NCBI GenBank assembly: GCA_002938075.1
Contig: PTLK01000017.1
Span: 1-17,315, forward strand
From: Alphaproteobacteria bacterium MarineAlpha3_Bin3
GTDB taxonomy: Bacteria; Pseudomonadota; Alphaproteobacteria; Rhodospirillales; Casp-alpha2
Length of the DNA stretch: 17,315 bases
Direction: 5' to 3'
Shown here: piece after piece, positions 1 to 8,797 of the stretch
How the letters are laid out: each line of letters opens with the position of its first letter
Position numbering within the stretch: the first letter of the stretch is position 1
Notes under the pieces: model-generated
Databases searched by the model: none
Seen by the model: only the letters and a program-made list of their open reading frames with translations
Told to the model about the DNA's origin: nothing
Translations under genes and position numbers: made by a program

Positions 1-58
1 GCCAAGGCCACCAAGGCCCGTGGGCGCGGCAGGCGCGGCCTAACTAAAAGGGTATGAC

Positions 59-1822
<1,764 letters not shown>

Positions 1823-1898
1823 CGCCCTTGTCCTTTTGTCTTTAATTCGGCTTTTGTCTTCTATTACCGCCCCTCCTCTGGGGAACGGACAGGGCGGC

Positions 1899-1927
1899 AA
1901 CCTAATGACTTGCGGACACCGGGTCAA
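1899..1927 (-). promoter_or_regulatory. Candidate sigma70-type promoter for ilvB
   Basis: Reading the minus strand, TTGACC (1927-1922) is followed after 17 nt by TAGGTT (1904-1899). The -35 box is good and the -10 box weak. It would give a leader of roughly 70 nt before the ilvB start at 1822. Judged by eye only. Confidence 0.3.
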
Positions 1928-2053
1928 CAGAGAATCGGAACATTTAGAAAGATTATTGCTAAAAACCTTTCCAATTATTGCGTATAAGCCAAAAAAATCC
2001 CCATCAAAGGGCCTTTTTTCAGTCTTGAATTCCCCCGAAACCCCAAATCCCAT

Positions 2054-2082
2054 TTGACAATCTGGAAATCTCTGGGCAAACT
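2054..2082 (+). promoter_or_regulatory. Candidate promoter for the FCD-type regulator
   Basis: A perfect TTGACA -35 box (2054-2059) is followed after 17 nt by the weak -10 candidate CAAACT (2077-2082). It lies about 50 bp before the start codon at 2130. The -10 match is poor, so the call rests on the -35 box and its position. Confidence 0.3.
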
Positions 2083-2129
2083 TCTCCAAAATTGGGCTAT
2101 CCAGTTTACTTACTTTTGAGGTTTTTTCG

Positions 2130-2855
2130 ATGAAGACAGCGGCGCCGATTTCCCCGGACGACGCTTTCACGCCGGTCCGAAGCGTGCGTCTTTACGAGAC
2201 CATCATCGAACAGATCGCCACGCTGGTGCAGAACGGGCAATTGACCAACGGCGACCGCTTCCCGACCGAGCGCGCCCTGCAGGAAAAGTGGCGGGTCAGC
2301 CGCCCGGTATTGCGCGAAGCCTTCCGGGCGCTGGAGATGCAGGGCATCGTCGAATCCCGGCCCGGCGGCGGGCGCTACCTTCGGGCCGAACGCATTCCCC
2401 ACCCGGCCGAGCTTCGCGTCCTGCGCCTGACCGACAGCCGCGAAACACTGCTGCACATCTGGCAGGCCCGCGAGGCGGTCGAGGTCAAGGCAGCGGGGCT
2501 GGCGGCGGCCAATGCCTCGCGCGGCCAGTTGGCGGCCATCGGCCGTCCGCTGAGGATGCTTGAAACCATGACCCCGGAGGCCTACCGGCGCGGTGATGTC
2601 AATCTCGACTTCCATTCCGCCATCGCCCGGGCGTCGGGCAACCCGGTCCTGGAGCAGGTGATCCTGGACCTGCTCGGGCGGTTCCACGAAACCGGGTTCA
2701 CAGATCTTCCCGGGCCGGAGGACTGGACCGGACTGCAGGCCGACCACCAGCCGGTTTACGACGCCATCGCCGCCGGCGACCCGGGGGCGGCCAAAAACGC
2801 CATGGCGGCCCATTTCGAGAGCCTGCGCCGGGGATTGGAAGACAACGACCGATGA
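2130..2855 (+). CDS. GntR-family transcriptional regulator, FadR/FCD subfamily
   Basis: This is a predicted DNA-binding repressor or activator that responds to a small organic-acid type ligand. The product is 241 aa, typical of the subfamily. The N-terminal winged helix-turn-helix covers about residues 17-85, with GDRFPTERALQEKWRVSRP leading into the recognition helix and the wing at about 76-84. The C-terminal all-helical FCD domain covers about 95-235. Candidate metal ligands are N158 (often Asp in the family), H162 in the NLDFH segment before ASGN, H206 and H228. A GAGG Shine-Dalgarno (2118-2121) sits 8 nt before the ATG. The gene faces ilvB across an AT-rich spacer and converges on miaA. 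In the usual alphaproteobacterial order miaA is near ilvB without this gene, so it may be a lineage-specific insertion. Control of ilvB, or only of itself, is inference; the effector cannot be read from sequence. Confidence 0.9.
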   Translation: MKTAAPISPDDAFTPVRSVRLYETIIEQIATLVQNGQLTNGDRFPTERALQEKWRVSRPVLREAFRALEMQGIVESRPGGGRYLRAERIPHPAELRVLRLTDSRETLLHIWQAREAVEVKAAGLAAANASRGQLAAIGRPLRMLETMTPEAYRRGDVNLDFHSAIARASGNPVLEQVILDLLGRFHETGFTDLPGPEDWTGLQADHQPVYDAIAAGDPGAAKNAMAAHFESLRRGLEDNDR

Positions 2856-2879
2856 GCGGCGAAGCCTGGAAGGAAGGGG

Positions 2880-2893
2880 AGGGGTTAGCCCCT
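2880..2893. terminator. Small GC hairpin between convergent regulator and miaA ends
   Basis: AGGGG-TTAG-CCCCT forms a perfect 5-bp stem with a 4-nt loop, and the miaA stop codon lies in the loop. It is placed where a bidirectional terminator would help, but it has no T-tract on either side. It may only be a chance dyad. Confidence 0.2.
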
Positions 2894-3832
2894 GGCGGCC
2901 AAAAACTCACTGACGAATGAAAACGCCTTGTCCCGGCCCTCGGGGCCGTAGGCGTCCTCGATGACGCAATCGGCGGCGACCTGGTTGCGCAGCCACGTCA
3001 GTTGCCGCTTGGCGAAGTTGCGGGTCGCCTGCTTGGCGGCCAGGGCGGCGTCCTCCAGGGTCGTTTGGCCGGCCAAATGGCGGCCGAGCTCCGGCACCCC
3101 CAGCGCCTTCATCGCCGGCAGCCTGGGATCAAGCCGCCTCGCAATCAGCGCCTTGACCTCGTCCACGGCGCCTCGCGCCATCATGGCGTCGAAGCGGGCG
3201 TCGATGGCGGCGTACAGGTCATCGCGGCCAGGGATCAGGGTAATGGTGGCGAAGCGGGCGGCGACGGCAGGGCCTGTAGCCTGTTCGCCCTGCCAATCGG
3301 CCAGTGCCCGGCCCGTCGCACGGACCACCGCCATTGCCCTTTTCAGGCGCTGGCTGTCGCCGGCGGGAAGGCTTATCGCGGCCACCGGGTCGAGCTTCGC
3401 CAGTTCGGTCTTGAACGCCTCGCCGCCGAGCCGGTCATAAAGATCGTTCGCCTGTTCGTTGAATTCGTCGGCAATGTCGGGAATTTCGGCCAGCCCTTCG
3501 GTGAGGACCTTGAGATAAAGCCCGGTGCCGCCAACCATCACCGGCAGCCGGCCGTCGACCCAGGCGGCCTCGATTTCCCCCGCCGCCATCTTCAGCCAGC
3601 GCCCGGCCGAACAACCTTCCGACGCCGGCAGCACCCCGAACAGCCGGTGCGGGACCGCCGCTTTTTCCGCCTTGCCGGGGCGCACCGTCAGCACGGATAA
3701 GTCCTCGTACACCTGCATGCTGTCGGCGTTGATGACGGTGCCGGAAAATTCCCCGGCGACATCGAGCGCCAGGGCCGATTTGCCGCTGGCCGTCGGCCCG
3801 GCGATGATGACAACGGGGTTTAAATCGGTCAC
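2885..3832 (-). CDS. miaA: tRNA dimethylallyltransferase MiaA
   Basis: MiaA transfers a dimethylallyl group from DMAPP to N6 of adenosine 37 in tRNAs that read UNN codons, the first step of ms2i6A formation. The product is 315 aa, within the normal range. The P-loop GPTASGKS is at residues 12-19. It is followed by the conserved ADSMQVY segment at 36-42, the GGTGLYLK motif near 101-108, and the C-terminal ATRNFAKRQLTWLRNQ tRNA-binding signature. The start codon is GTG (3832-3830), chosen because the P-loop strand follows immediately, as in the family. It is divergent from serB with only 41 bp between the starts, so the two promoters must overlap or be very compact. Confidence 0.96.
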   Translation of the reverse strand: MTDLNPVVIIAGPTASGKSALALDVAGEFSGTVINADSMQVYEDLSVLTVRPGKAEKAAVPHRLFGVLPASEGCSAGRWLKMAAGEIEAAWVDGRLPVMVGGTGLYLKVLTEGLAEIPDIADEFNEQANDLYDRLGGEAFKTELAKLDPVAAISLPAGDSQRLKRAMAVVRATGRALADWQGEQATGPAVAARFATITLIPGRDDLYAAIDARFDAMMARGAVDEVKALIARRLDPRLPAMKALGVPELGRHLAGQTTLEDAALAAKQATRNFAKRQLTWLRNQVAADCVIEDAYGPEGRDKAFSFVSEFLAARG

Positions 3833-3873
3833 TGTCCCGGCAATCTTTCGATTCGTTTGGACCCAACCCTTGA

Positions 3874-4776
3874 ATGAGTCCCCCTGTGGAAACAGTCCTG
3901 ACCCTGATTGCCCCGGCCGGCGGACTGGATGAAACCATTGTCGCCTCTGTTGCCAAGGCGCTCAAGGTTATGGGCGTTGAAGCGGGCGAAGCGGACTGGC
4001 TTTCACCGGGCGAAGCCTGCGATATCCCTTTTTCTGGCGCCAATCCGCAAGCCGCGGAAACAGCCGTGCGCGAGGCCCTGTCGGGGGCGGCGGTGGACCT
4101 GTTGGCGCAGCCCGCCGCCGGGCGGCGGAAATCGCTTCTCGTCGCCGACATGGATTGCACCATCATCACCACCGAAACCCTGGACGAGTTGGCGGCGCGG
4201 GCGGGCCGCAAGGAAGACACCGCCGCCATCACCGAACGCGCCATGCAGGGCGAGATCGACTTCGCCGAGGCGTTGAAGGAGCGCGTGGCGATGCTCGAGG
4301 GGCTTGAGCAAGGGGCGCTCGAGGTAACCCTGGCCGCGGTGGCGTTGAGCCCCGGCGCCGAAACCCTGGTCAGGACCATGGCCGGGAACGGCGTCCATAC
4401 GGTCCTGGTGTCGGGGGGGTTCGGGTTTTTCACCGAGCCGGTGGCGGCCATGGCCGGGTTCGACGAAACCAGGAGCAACCGGTTCGAGATCGCCGACGGC
4501 CGCCTGACGGGGCGCGTCATCGAGCCCATCCTCGGCCCCGAGGCCAAGCTCGAGACGCTGACGGGTCTGTCCGCCGAACGCCAAATTTCCCTTGCCCGGA
4601 CGCTGGCCATCGGCGACGGCGCCAACGACGCGCCGATGATCCGGGCCGCCGGGCTGGGCATCGCCTACCGGGGCAAGCCGGTCGCCAGGGAGGCCGCCCG
4701 GGCGCGCATCGAGGCGTGCGGCCTGACGGCGGCGTTATACATGCAGGGATACCGGCGGGACGAATTCGCCAGGTAA
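3874..4776 (+). CDS. serB: Phosphoserine phosphatase SerB
   Basis: SerB hydrolyses O-phospho-L-serine to serine, the last step of serine biosynthesis. The product is 300 aa. The N-terminal 80 or so residues form an ACT-like regulatory region. The HAD phosphatase core then has motif I DMDCT (nucleophile D92, acid/base D94), motif II SGGF with S180, and motif III GDGANDAPM (D248, D252). This is the full catalytic set. The capping segment TLDELAARAGRKEDTAAIT is typical of bacterial SerB. No strong Shine-Dalgarno precedes the ATG at 3874; homology supports this start. The gene is divergent from miaA and converges on degP with a 44-bp gap. Confidence 0.96.
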   Translation: MSPPVETVLTLIAPAGGLDETIVASVAKALKVMGVEAGEADWLSPGEACDIPFSGANPQAAETAVREALSGAAVDLLAQPAAGRRKSLLVADMDCTIITTETLDELAARAGRKEDTAAITERAMQGEIDFAEALKERVAMLEGLEQGALEVTLAAVALSPGAETLVRTMAGNGVHTVLVSGGFGFFTEPVAAMAGFDETRSNRFEIADGRLTGRVIEPILGPEAKLETLTGLSAERQISLARTLAIGDGANDAPMIRAAGLGIAYRGKPVAREAARARIEACGLTAALYMQGYRRDEFAR

Positions 4777-4781
4777 AAAAC

Positions 4782-4804
4782 GGACGCCCAGGGGGACGCC
4801 TAGG
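4782..4804 (+). repeat. Short direct repeat in the serB-degP gap
   Basis: GGACGCCCAGG (4782-4792) is followed by GGACGCCTAGG (4794-4804), two 11-bp copies with one mismatch and a 12-bp period. The repeat fills much of the convergent gap. No T-tract terminator is visible here. Function is unknown; it may be a chance duplication. Confidence 0.4.
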
Positions 4805-4820
4805 ACCCGGCGAGTATTAA

Positions 4821-6296
4821 TTAACCCTTGGTGATACGGATGGCGACGAAGCGCAGCCCCCCCTGGCCTTCGAGCAGCAGCAAAACCGATTTTCGGCCGG
4901 CTTTTTCGGCCTCGGCAACCTTTTTCTCGATATCGGCCGGTTCGGTAACCTCTTGCTGGCTGATTTCGACGATCACGTCGCCGGGGCGGATGCCCTTTTC
5001 CGCCGCCGGGCCGCTCTCGGTGACCTTGGTGACGACGACGCCCTTGAGGTCCTTGCCCAGCGAATACTTGCTCTTGAGCTTCGCCGTGATGGAAGAAAGC
5101 CGGAGCCCCAGAGCGTCGATGGTGCTTTCGCTGCCTTTCCTGGATCCGGGGGTCTTGGCCGCGACTTCCGCCGGCGTTTCGCCGAGTTCCTCGACCTTGG
5201 CCTTGAGCGTGACCTTCTTGTTGCCGCGCCACACCAAGATGTCCACGGACTTGCCGACCTCGGTGTCGGCGACCATGCGCGGCAGGCGGCGCATTTTGCT
5301 GACTTCTCTGCCGTCGAACTTGAGGATGACGTCGCCGGCCTTCATCTTCGCCTTTTCCGCCGGCCCATCGGGAATGACGCTGGCGACCAGGGCGCCCGAG
5401 GCTTCCTTCAGGCCCAGGGTCTCGGCGATTTCCTCGGTCACCGCCTGGATGTGAACGCCAAGCCAGCCGCGGCGCACTTGGCCGTGCTTGACCAGTTGCT
5501 TGATCACCGGGCCGGCGACCGAAGACGGAATGGCGAAACCGATGCCGACGCTGCCGCCCGAGGGCGAGAAGATGGCGGTGTTGATGCCAATCACCCGTCC
5601 CTTCAGATTGAACATCGGGCCGCCCGAATTGCCGCGGTTGATCGACGCGTCGGTCTGGATGAAATCGTCATAGGGGCCGGCGTTGATGTCGCGGCCGCGG
5701 GCGGAAATGATGCCGGCGGTCACGGTGCCGCCAAGGCCGAAGGGGTTGCCGATGGCCATCACCCAATCGCCGACCCGGGCGGAATCGGAATCGCCGAATT
5801 TCACCGCCGTAAGCTTGGATTTGGGCTTGACCTTGAGAACCGCGATATCGGTCCTTTTGTCGCGGCCGACCAATTCGGCCTTGAGCCGCGTGTTGTCGTG
5901 CAGGATGACGGTGATCTCTTCGGCGTCCTGGATGACGTGGTTGTTGGTGACCACGTAGCCCTCGGCACCGACGATGAACCCGGACCCCAGCGACGTCGCC
6001 CGGCGCGAACGTTTTTCGGGCTGGTTGTGGTCGAAGAACTCCTTGAAGAAATCCTCGAACGGCGACCCCGGTGGAAGCTTCGGCAATTTCATGCCGGCGC
6101 GGCCTTCGATGACCTGGGTGGTCGAGATGTTGACCACCGACGGCAGCAGTTCCTGGGCCAGGTCGGCGAAGCTGTCCGGCACCGTCTTGGCGTCGGCGGC
6201 GCCCGAAACCGCCATCAGGGCCAAGGCCAGAACGGGGGCCAGGAACCAGTTCCAGAACGGCCGGACAGGGGCCATGACGGGGACAAGGTTGGTCAT
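4821..6296 (-). CDS. degP: Periplasmic serine protease DegP/HtrA (Do family)
   Basis: This HtrA-type protease and chaperone degrades or refolds damaged envelope proteins in the periplasm. The product is 491 aa. It has a signal peptide with a hydrophobic core at about 17-32 and probable cleavage after ADA at residue 36. The trypsin-like domain carries the complete triad: H120 in TNNHV, D150 in TDIAVLKV and S224 in GNSGGPMFN. Two PDZ domains follow, at about 277-370 and 395-480. The ATG at 6296 is preceded by AAAGGAAA at good spacing. It lies downstream of hflK-hflC-DUF2065 on the same strand with a 150-bp gap, so it may be cotranscribed or have its own promoter. I found no convincing stress-sigma promoter in that gap. 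Confidence 0.95.
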   Translation of the reverse strand: MTNLVPVMAPVRPFWNWFLAPVLALALMAVSGAADAKTVPDSFADLAQELLPSVVNISTTQVIEGRAGMKLPKLPPGSPFEDFFKEFFDHNQPEKRSRRATSLGSGFIVGAEGYVVTNNHVIQDAEEITVILHDNTRLKAELVGRDKRTDIAVLKVKPKSKLTAVKFGDSDSARVGDWVMAIGNPFGLGGTVTAGIISARGRDINAGPYDDFIQTDASINRGNSGGPMFNLKGRVIGINTAIFSPSGGSVGIGFAIPSSVAGPVIKQLVKHGQVRRGWLGVHIQAVTEEIAETLGLKEASGALVASVIPDGPAEKAKMKAGDVILKFDGREVSKMRRLPRMVADTEVGKSVDILVWRGNKKVTLKAKVEELGETPAEVAAKTPGSRKGSESTIDALGLRLSSITAKLKSKYSLGKDLKGVVVTKVTESGPAAEKGIRPGDVIVEISQQEVTEPADIEKKVAEAEKAGRKSVLLLLEGQGGLRFVAIRITKG

Positions 6297-6446
6297 GTTT
6301 TATCGTTTCCTTTTGATCTCGGGCCGGAGCGATGTCCTTACCCTGAAATGTAATCCTCTGAGCCGCCGAATTCCAGCGCGGTGTGGGCGAGCAAGCCCTA
6401 AAAATATGGTCGAACGATGGCCGCTTTTGGGCAATGGCGGGGCATT

Positions 6447-6632
6447 TCACCCGCGGACCAGCCACAAGATGAAAATCCCGGCTGCCGCCGCCGCCAGTCC
6501 GGCGGCCCGGATATTGGCCGACGGCAGGGCCAACACCTTGGCCATCATTTTCTTCATGGCGTCGGGAAATAGCGCATAGGCGATTCCCTCGATGGTGATG
6601 GCAAGACCGAGGGCAGTGATCAGATCAACCAT
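6447..6632 (-). CDS. DUF2065 (YjeT-like) small inner-membrane protein
   Basis: This is a 61-aa protein with two hydrophobic segments: about residues 4-21 and 42-59. The FPDAMKKMM segment between them is typical of DUF2065. From memory the E. coli homologue yjeT lies directly after hflC, and the same order holds here with a 37-bp gap from hflC. That makes the family call firm despite its size. Its role is not known; the constant linkage suggests involvement with the HflKC/FtsH membrane complex, which is inference. A GGGA element just upstream of the ATG is the likely ribosome binding site. Confidence 0.85.
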   Translation of the reverse strand: MVDLITALGLAITIEGIAYALFPDAMKKMMAKVLALPSANIRAAGLAAAAAGIFILWLVRG

Positions 6633-6669
6633 TGCCGTCCCATCCGGGACCGTAGCCGGCTGGGCGGCC

Positions 6670-7539
6670 TTATTTCTTTTTCTTGACGGTGCCGAAGAAG
6701 CGGAAGAATTCCGAATCCGGGCTCAGCACCATCGTCGTGCCTTCACCCAAGGCCTCGCCGTAGGCTTCCATGGACCGGTAGAAATCGAAGAACTCCGGGT
6801 CCTGGCCGAAAGCCTCGCCGAGGATTTGGTTGCGTTCGCCCTCGCCCTGGCCGCGCAGGATTTCCGATTCGCGCTGGGCCTCGGCGATGATGATGGTGCG
6901 GTCCTTGTCGGCGATGGCCTGAATCTTCAGCTTTTGCTCCTCGCCTTCGGCGCGAAGCTTTGCCGCGTGGGCGACACGGTCGGAGCGCATGCGGTTATAG
7001 ACCGCCTGCGCCGTGGCCTCGGGCAGGTCGGTGCGGCCGATGCGCACATCGATCACCTCAGTGCCGAACTCGGCGGCCTGGGCCTTCATATGCCGGGAGA
7101 TGACATCCATCACCTGGGACCGCTTTTCGGTCAGCATGTCGCCCAGCAGGATCTTGCCGATCTCGGCCCGGATGGCGGCGTTCAGCCGGTTGCCGAAGAC
7201 CTGGCGGAAGTTCTGGTTGGTGACCGCCCTTTTGCGGAATTCCAGCGGATTGACGATCTTGTACCGGGCGAAGGCATCGACGTTTATGCGTTTCTGGTCT
7301 AACAGGATCACTTCCTGCACCGGCGGGTCGAGATCGAGGATGCGGCTGTCGTAAAATTCGATGTTCTGAATGAAGGGCAGTTTAAAATGCAGGCCCGGTT
7401 CCGGCACCGTTCTGATTGGGTTGCCCAGTTGCAGGATCAGCGCCTGCTGCGTCTGGTGCACGGTAAACAGCGCGCCATAGGCGGTAACGCCTACGACGAC
7501 GATAATCAGGCCGAAAACGGCGAGGAAGGGTTTGTTCAT
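6670..7539 (-). CDS. hflC: HflC, SPFH-domain modulator of the FtsH protease
   Basis: HflC pairs with HflK in a large membrane-anchored periplasmic cage around FtsH, controlling access of membrane-protein substrates. The product is 289 aa. One N-terminal transmembrane anchor lies at about residues 4-24 and is followed by TVHQTQQALILQLG, the start of the SPFH (prohibitin-like) domain. A long alanine/glutamate-rich helical region (RVAHAAKLRAEGEEQKLKI and onward) supports coiled-coil assembly. The C-terminal part FDFYRSMEAYGEAL is characteristic of HflC. The gene ends in a lysine run. Its ATG overlaps the hflK stop by 4 nt (ATGA), showing translational coupling. Confidence 0.96.
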   Translation of the reverse strand: MNKPFLAVFGLIIVVVGVTAYGALFTVHQTQQALILQLGNPIRTVPEPGLHFKLPFIQNIEFYDSRILDLDPPVQEVILLDQKRINVDAFARYKIVNPLEFRKRAVTNQNFRQVFGNRLNAAIRAEIGKILLGDMLTEKRSQVMDVISRHMKAQAAEFGTEVIDVRIGRTDLPEATAQAVYNRMRSDRVAHAAKLRAEGEEQKLKIQAIADKDRTIIIAEAQRESEILRGQGEGERNQILGEAFGQDPEFFDFYRSMEAYGEALGEGTTMVLSPDSEFFRFFGTVKKKK

Positions 7540-8624
7540 TGGCTTGCCCCTTCCTGGCGTTTCCGCAACTCCGGCAGCGCCAGGTAGGGGATGACCCCGG
7601 TGCCGCCCTGGCCCTTGTCGATGATCACCTTCTCGGACTTCTTCAGCACTTCCTGCATGCGTTCCAGGAACAGGCGCCGGATAGTCACGTCCTTGGCGTT
7701 TTTATAGGTCTCGTAGACCGACAGGAAACGCTTGGCCTCGCCTTCGGCTTCCTTGGTGACCTTTACCTTATAGGCGGTCGCCGCCTGGATCATCGTCTGG
7801 GCCTTGCCCTTGGCCTTGGGCACGATGTCGTTCTTATAGGCCTGGGCCTCGTTGACGGAGCGTTCCTGGTCCTGGCGCGCGCGCTGCACGTCGTGGAAGG
7901 CGTCGATGACCTGGGCCGGCGGGTCGGCCTTTTGCAGTTGAATCTCGGCGATGACGACGCCGGCGCCGTAATCATCGAGAATCTGCTGCAACAGTTCCCT
8001 CGTTTGCTGCTGCACCTGCTGCCGCTTGCCGGTGGTGGCATCGTCCAGTGTCGTCTGGCCGATGATCTCGCGCATCGCGCTTTCGGCGGAGATTTTCATC
8101 GTCGTCTCGGGATCGCGGATGTTGAACAGGAAGTTGGCGGCGTTCTTGATCCGCCACTGGACGACGAAATTGATGTCGATGATGTTCTGGTCGCCGGTCA
8201 GCATCAGGCTTTCCTGAGGCACGTCGCGATTGCCGGCGCCGCGGCTGCCTTCGCCGAGGCCCCGGAACCCGATGGTGATGGTGTTGGTGCGCTCGACATT
8301 GGGTTTCAGCACCTCGCCGATGGGCCTTGGAAACCAATAATTCAGGCCCGGTGTCGTCAGCTTGATGAATCGCCCGAACAACAGTTCGACGCCCTGCTCG
8401 CCCGGCTGCACCCGGTAAAAGCCGCTGCCAGCCCAAAGCGCGGCCACCGCCAGCACGATCAGGATAAGCCCCCGCATGCCGCTGCCGCCCGACGGCAGAA
8501 ATTTTTTAAAGCGGTCCTGGCCGCGGCGCAGCATCTCCTCGATGTCGGGGGGTGCGGGTCCCGATGGTCCGCCGCCGCCCCAAGGGCCTTGGCCGTCACC
8601 ACCGCCTGGTTTTTTCCACGGCAT
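7536..8624 (-). CDS. hflK: HflK, SPFH-domain modulator of the FtsH protease
   Basis: HflK is the partner of HflC in the FtsH-associated membrane complex. The product is 362 aa. The cytoplasmic N-terminus is rich in Gly and Pro (residues 5-26), as usual for HflK. A single transmembrane helix at about 51-67 follows. The SPFH domain begins at YRVQPGEQGVELLFG, and a long charged helix with QERSVNEAQAYKNDIVPKAK follows. The ATG at 8624 has AAGGGA (8639-8634) as Shine-Dalgarno. It is the first gene of the minus-strand hflK-hflC-DUF2065-(degP) group and is divergent from mrp. Confidence 0.96.
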   Translation of the reverse strand: MPWKKPGGGDGQGPWGGGGPSGPAPPDIEEMLRRGQDRFKKFLPSGGSGMRGLILIVLAVAALWAGSGFYRVQPGEQGVELLFGRFIKLTTPGLNYWFPRPIGEVLKPNVERTNTITIGFRGLGEGSRGAGNRDVPQESLMLTGDQNIIDINFVVQWRIKNAANFLFNIRDPETTMKISAESAMREIIGQTTLDDATTGKRQQVQQQTRELLQQILDDYGAGVVIAEIQLQKADPPAQVIDAFHDVQRARQDQERSVNEAQAYKNDIVPKAKGKAQTMIQAATAYKVKVTKEAEGEAKRFLSVYETYKNAKDVTIRRLFLERMQEVLKKSEKVIIDKGQGGTGVIPYLALPELRKRQEGASQ

Positions 8625-8660
8625 GTTTATACGTCCCTTAATTTACAGTCCATTGAATAT

Positions 8661-8682
8661 GAAACCTTGTAATTACGGTTTC
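8661..8682. promoter_or_regulatory. Inverted repeat in the hflK-mrp spacer, possible operator
   Basis: Arms GAAACC (8661-8666) and GGTTTC (8677-8682) flank an inner perfect palindrome GTAATTAC (8669-8676). Two extra bases on the left make the outer arms slightly asymmetric. It lies about 40-60 bp before the hflK start. It could be a regulator site or a leader hairpin. No known operator was recognised. Confidence 0.3.
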
Positions 8683-8710
8683 GTGGGTTACTTCCTATTA
8701 CGGACTTGGT

Positions 8711-8724
8711 TGCCTTATAAGGCA
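8711..8724. promoter_or_regulatory. Perfect 14-bp palindrome between hflK and mrp
   Basis: TGCCTTATAAGGCA is identical to its reverse complement. It sits near the middle of the 173-bp divergent spacer, 87 bp from each gene. Such a site would suit a dimeric regulator serving both directions. The core TTATAA could also be part of a -10 element. I cannot assign it to a known regulator. Confidence 0.35.
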
Positions 8725-8769
8725 GCACCGGCCCCTTCGCAACGCAGACGATGGGCAAGGACCGGTTAG

Positions 8770-8796
8770 ATATGATTATGACACGGAGATTTCAAG
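8770..8796 (-). promoter_or_regulatory. Candidate heat-shock (sigma32/RpoH-type) promoter for hflK
   Basis: On the minus strand CTTGAAA (8796-8790) is followed after 15 nt by CATAT (8774-8770). This resembles the sigma32 pattern CTTGAAA...CCCCATnT at acceptable spacing, although the C-run before CAT is missing. It would give a leader of about 140 nt for hflK and overlaps the mrp ribosome binding site on the other strand. HflKC belongs to a proteostasis system, so heat-shock control is reasonable but unproven. Confidence 0.25.
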
Positions 8797-8797
8797 G

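Larger units (their letters stand above)
1823..2129. other. AT-rich divergent intergenic region between ilvB and the FCD regulator
   Basis: This 307-bp stretch has no credible gene. It is visibly richer in A/T than the surrounding high-GC coding DNA, especially about 1930-2125. It must hold the promoters for both divergent genes. A CCGCCC/GGGCGG inverted repeat (1867-1872 and 1892-1897) lies near the ilvB side and could fold in the ilvB leader. I looked for a leader peptide rich in Leu, Val or Ile codons on the ilvB strand and found none, so classical attenuation is not supported. Confidence 0.5.

Noticed and set aside
1..58. Start of ilvN downstream of ilvB
   Set aside because: The 58 bases hold no ATG start on the minus strand and no recognisable coding. 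Any ilvN lies beyond the window.
1840..1990. Leader-peptide attenuator for ilvB
   Set aside because: I found no short frame rich in Leu, Val or Ile codons on the ilvB strand and no paired terminator/antiterminator with a T-run before ilvB.
1823..2170. N-terminal extension of ilvB to an upstream ATG at 2170
   Set aside because: The extra 116 residues have no AHAS homology, cross the AT-rich promoter region and would overlap the start of the divergent regulator. MANQQ at 1822 has a ribosome binding site and the family start.
4953..6353. Plus-strand open frame (466 codons) opposite degP
   Set aside because: It is Asp/His/Arg-rich shadow translation of a high-GC gene. DegP on the minus strand has all catalytic and PDZ features.
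7539..8672. Plus-strand open frame (377 codons) opposite hflK
   Set aside because: It is an antisense shadow with no ribosome binding site or domain. hflK is complete and coupled to hflC.
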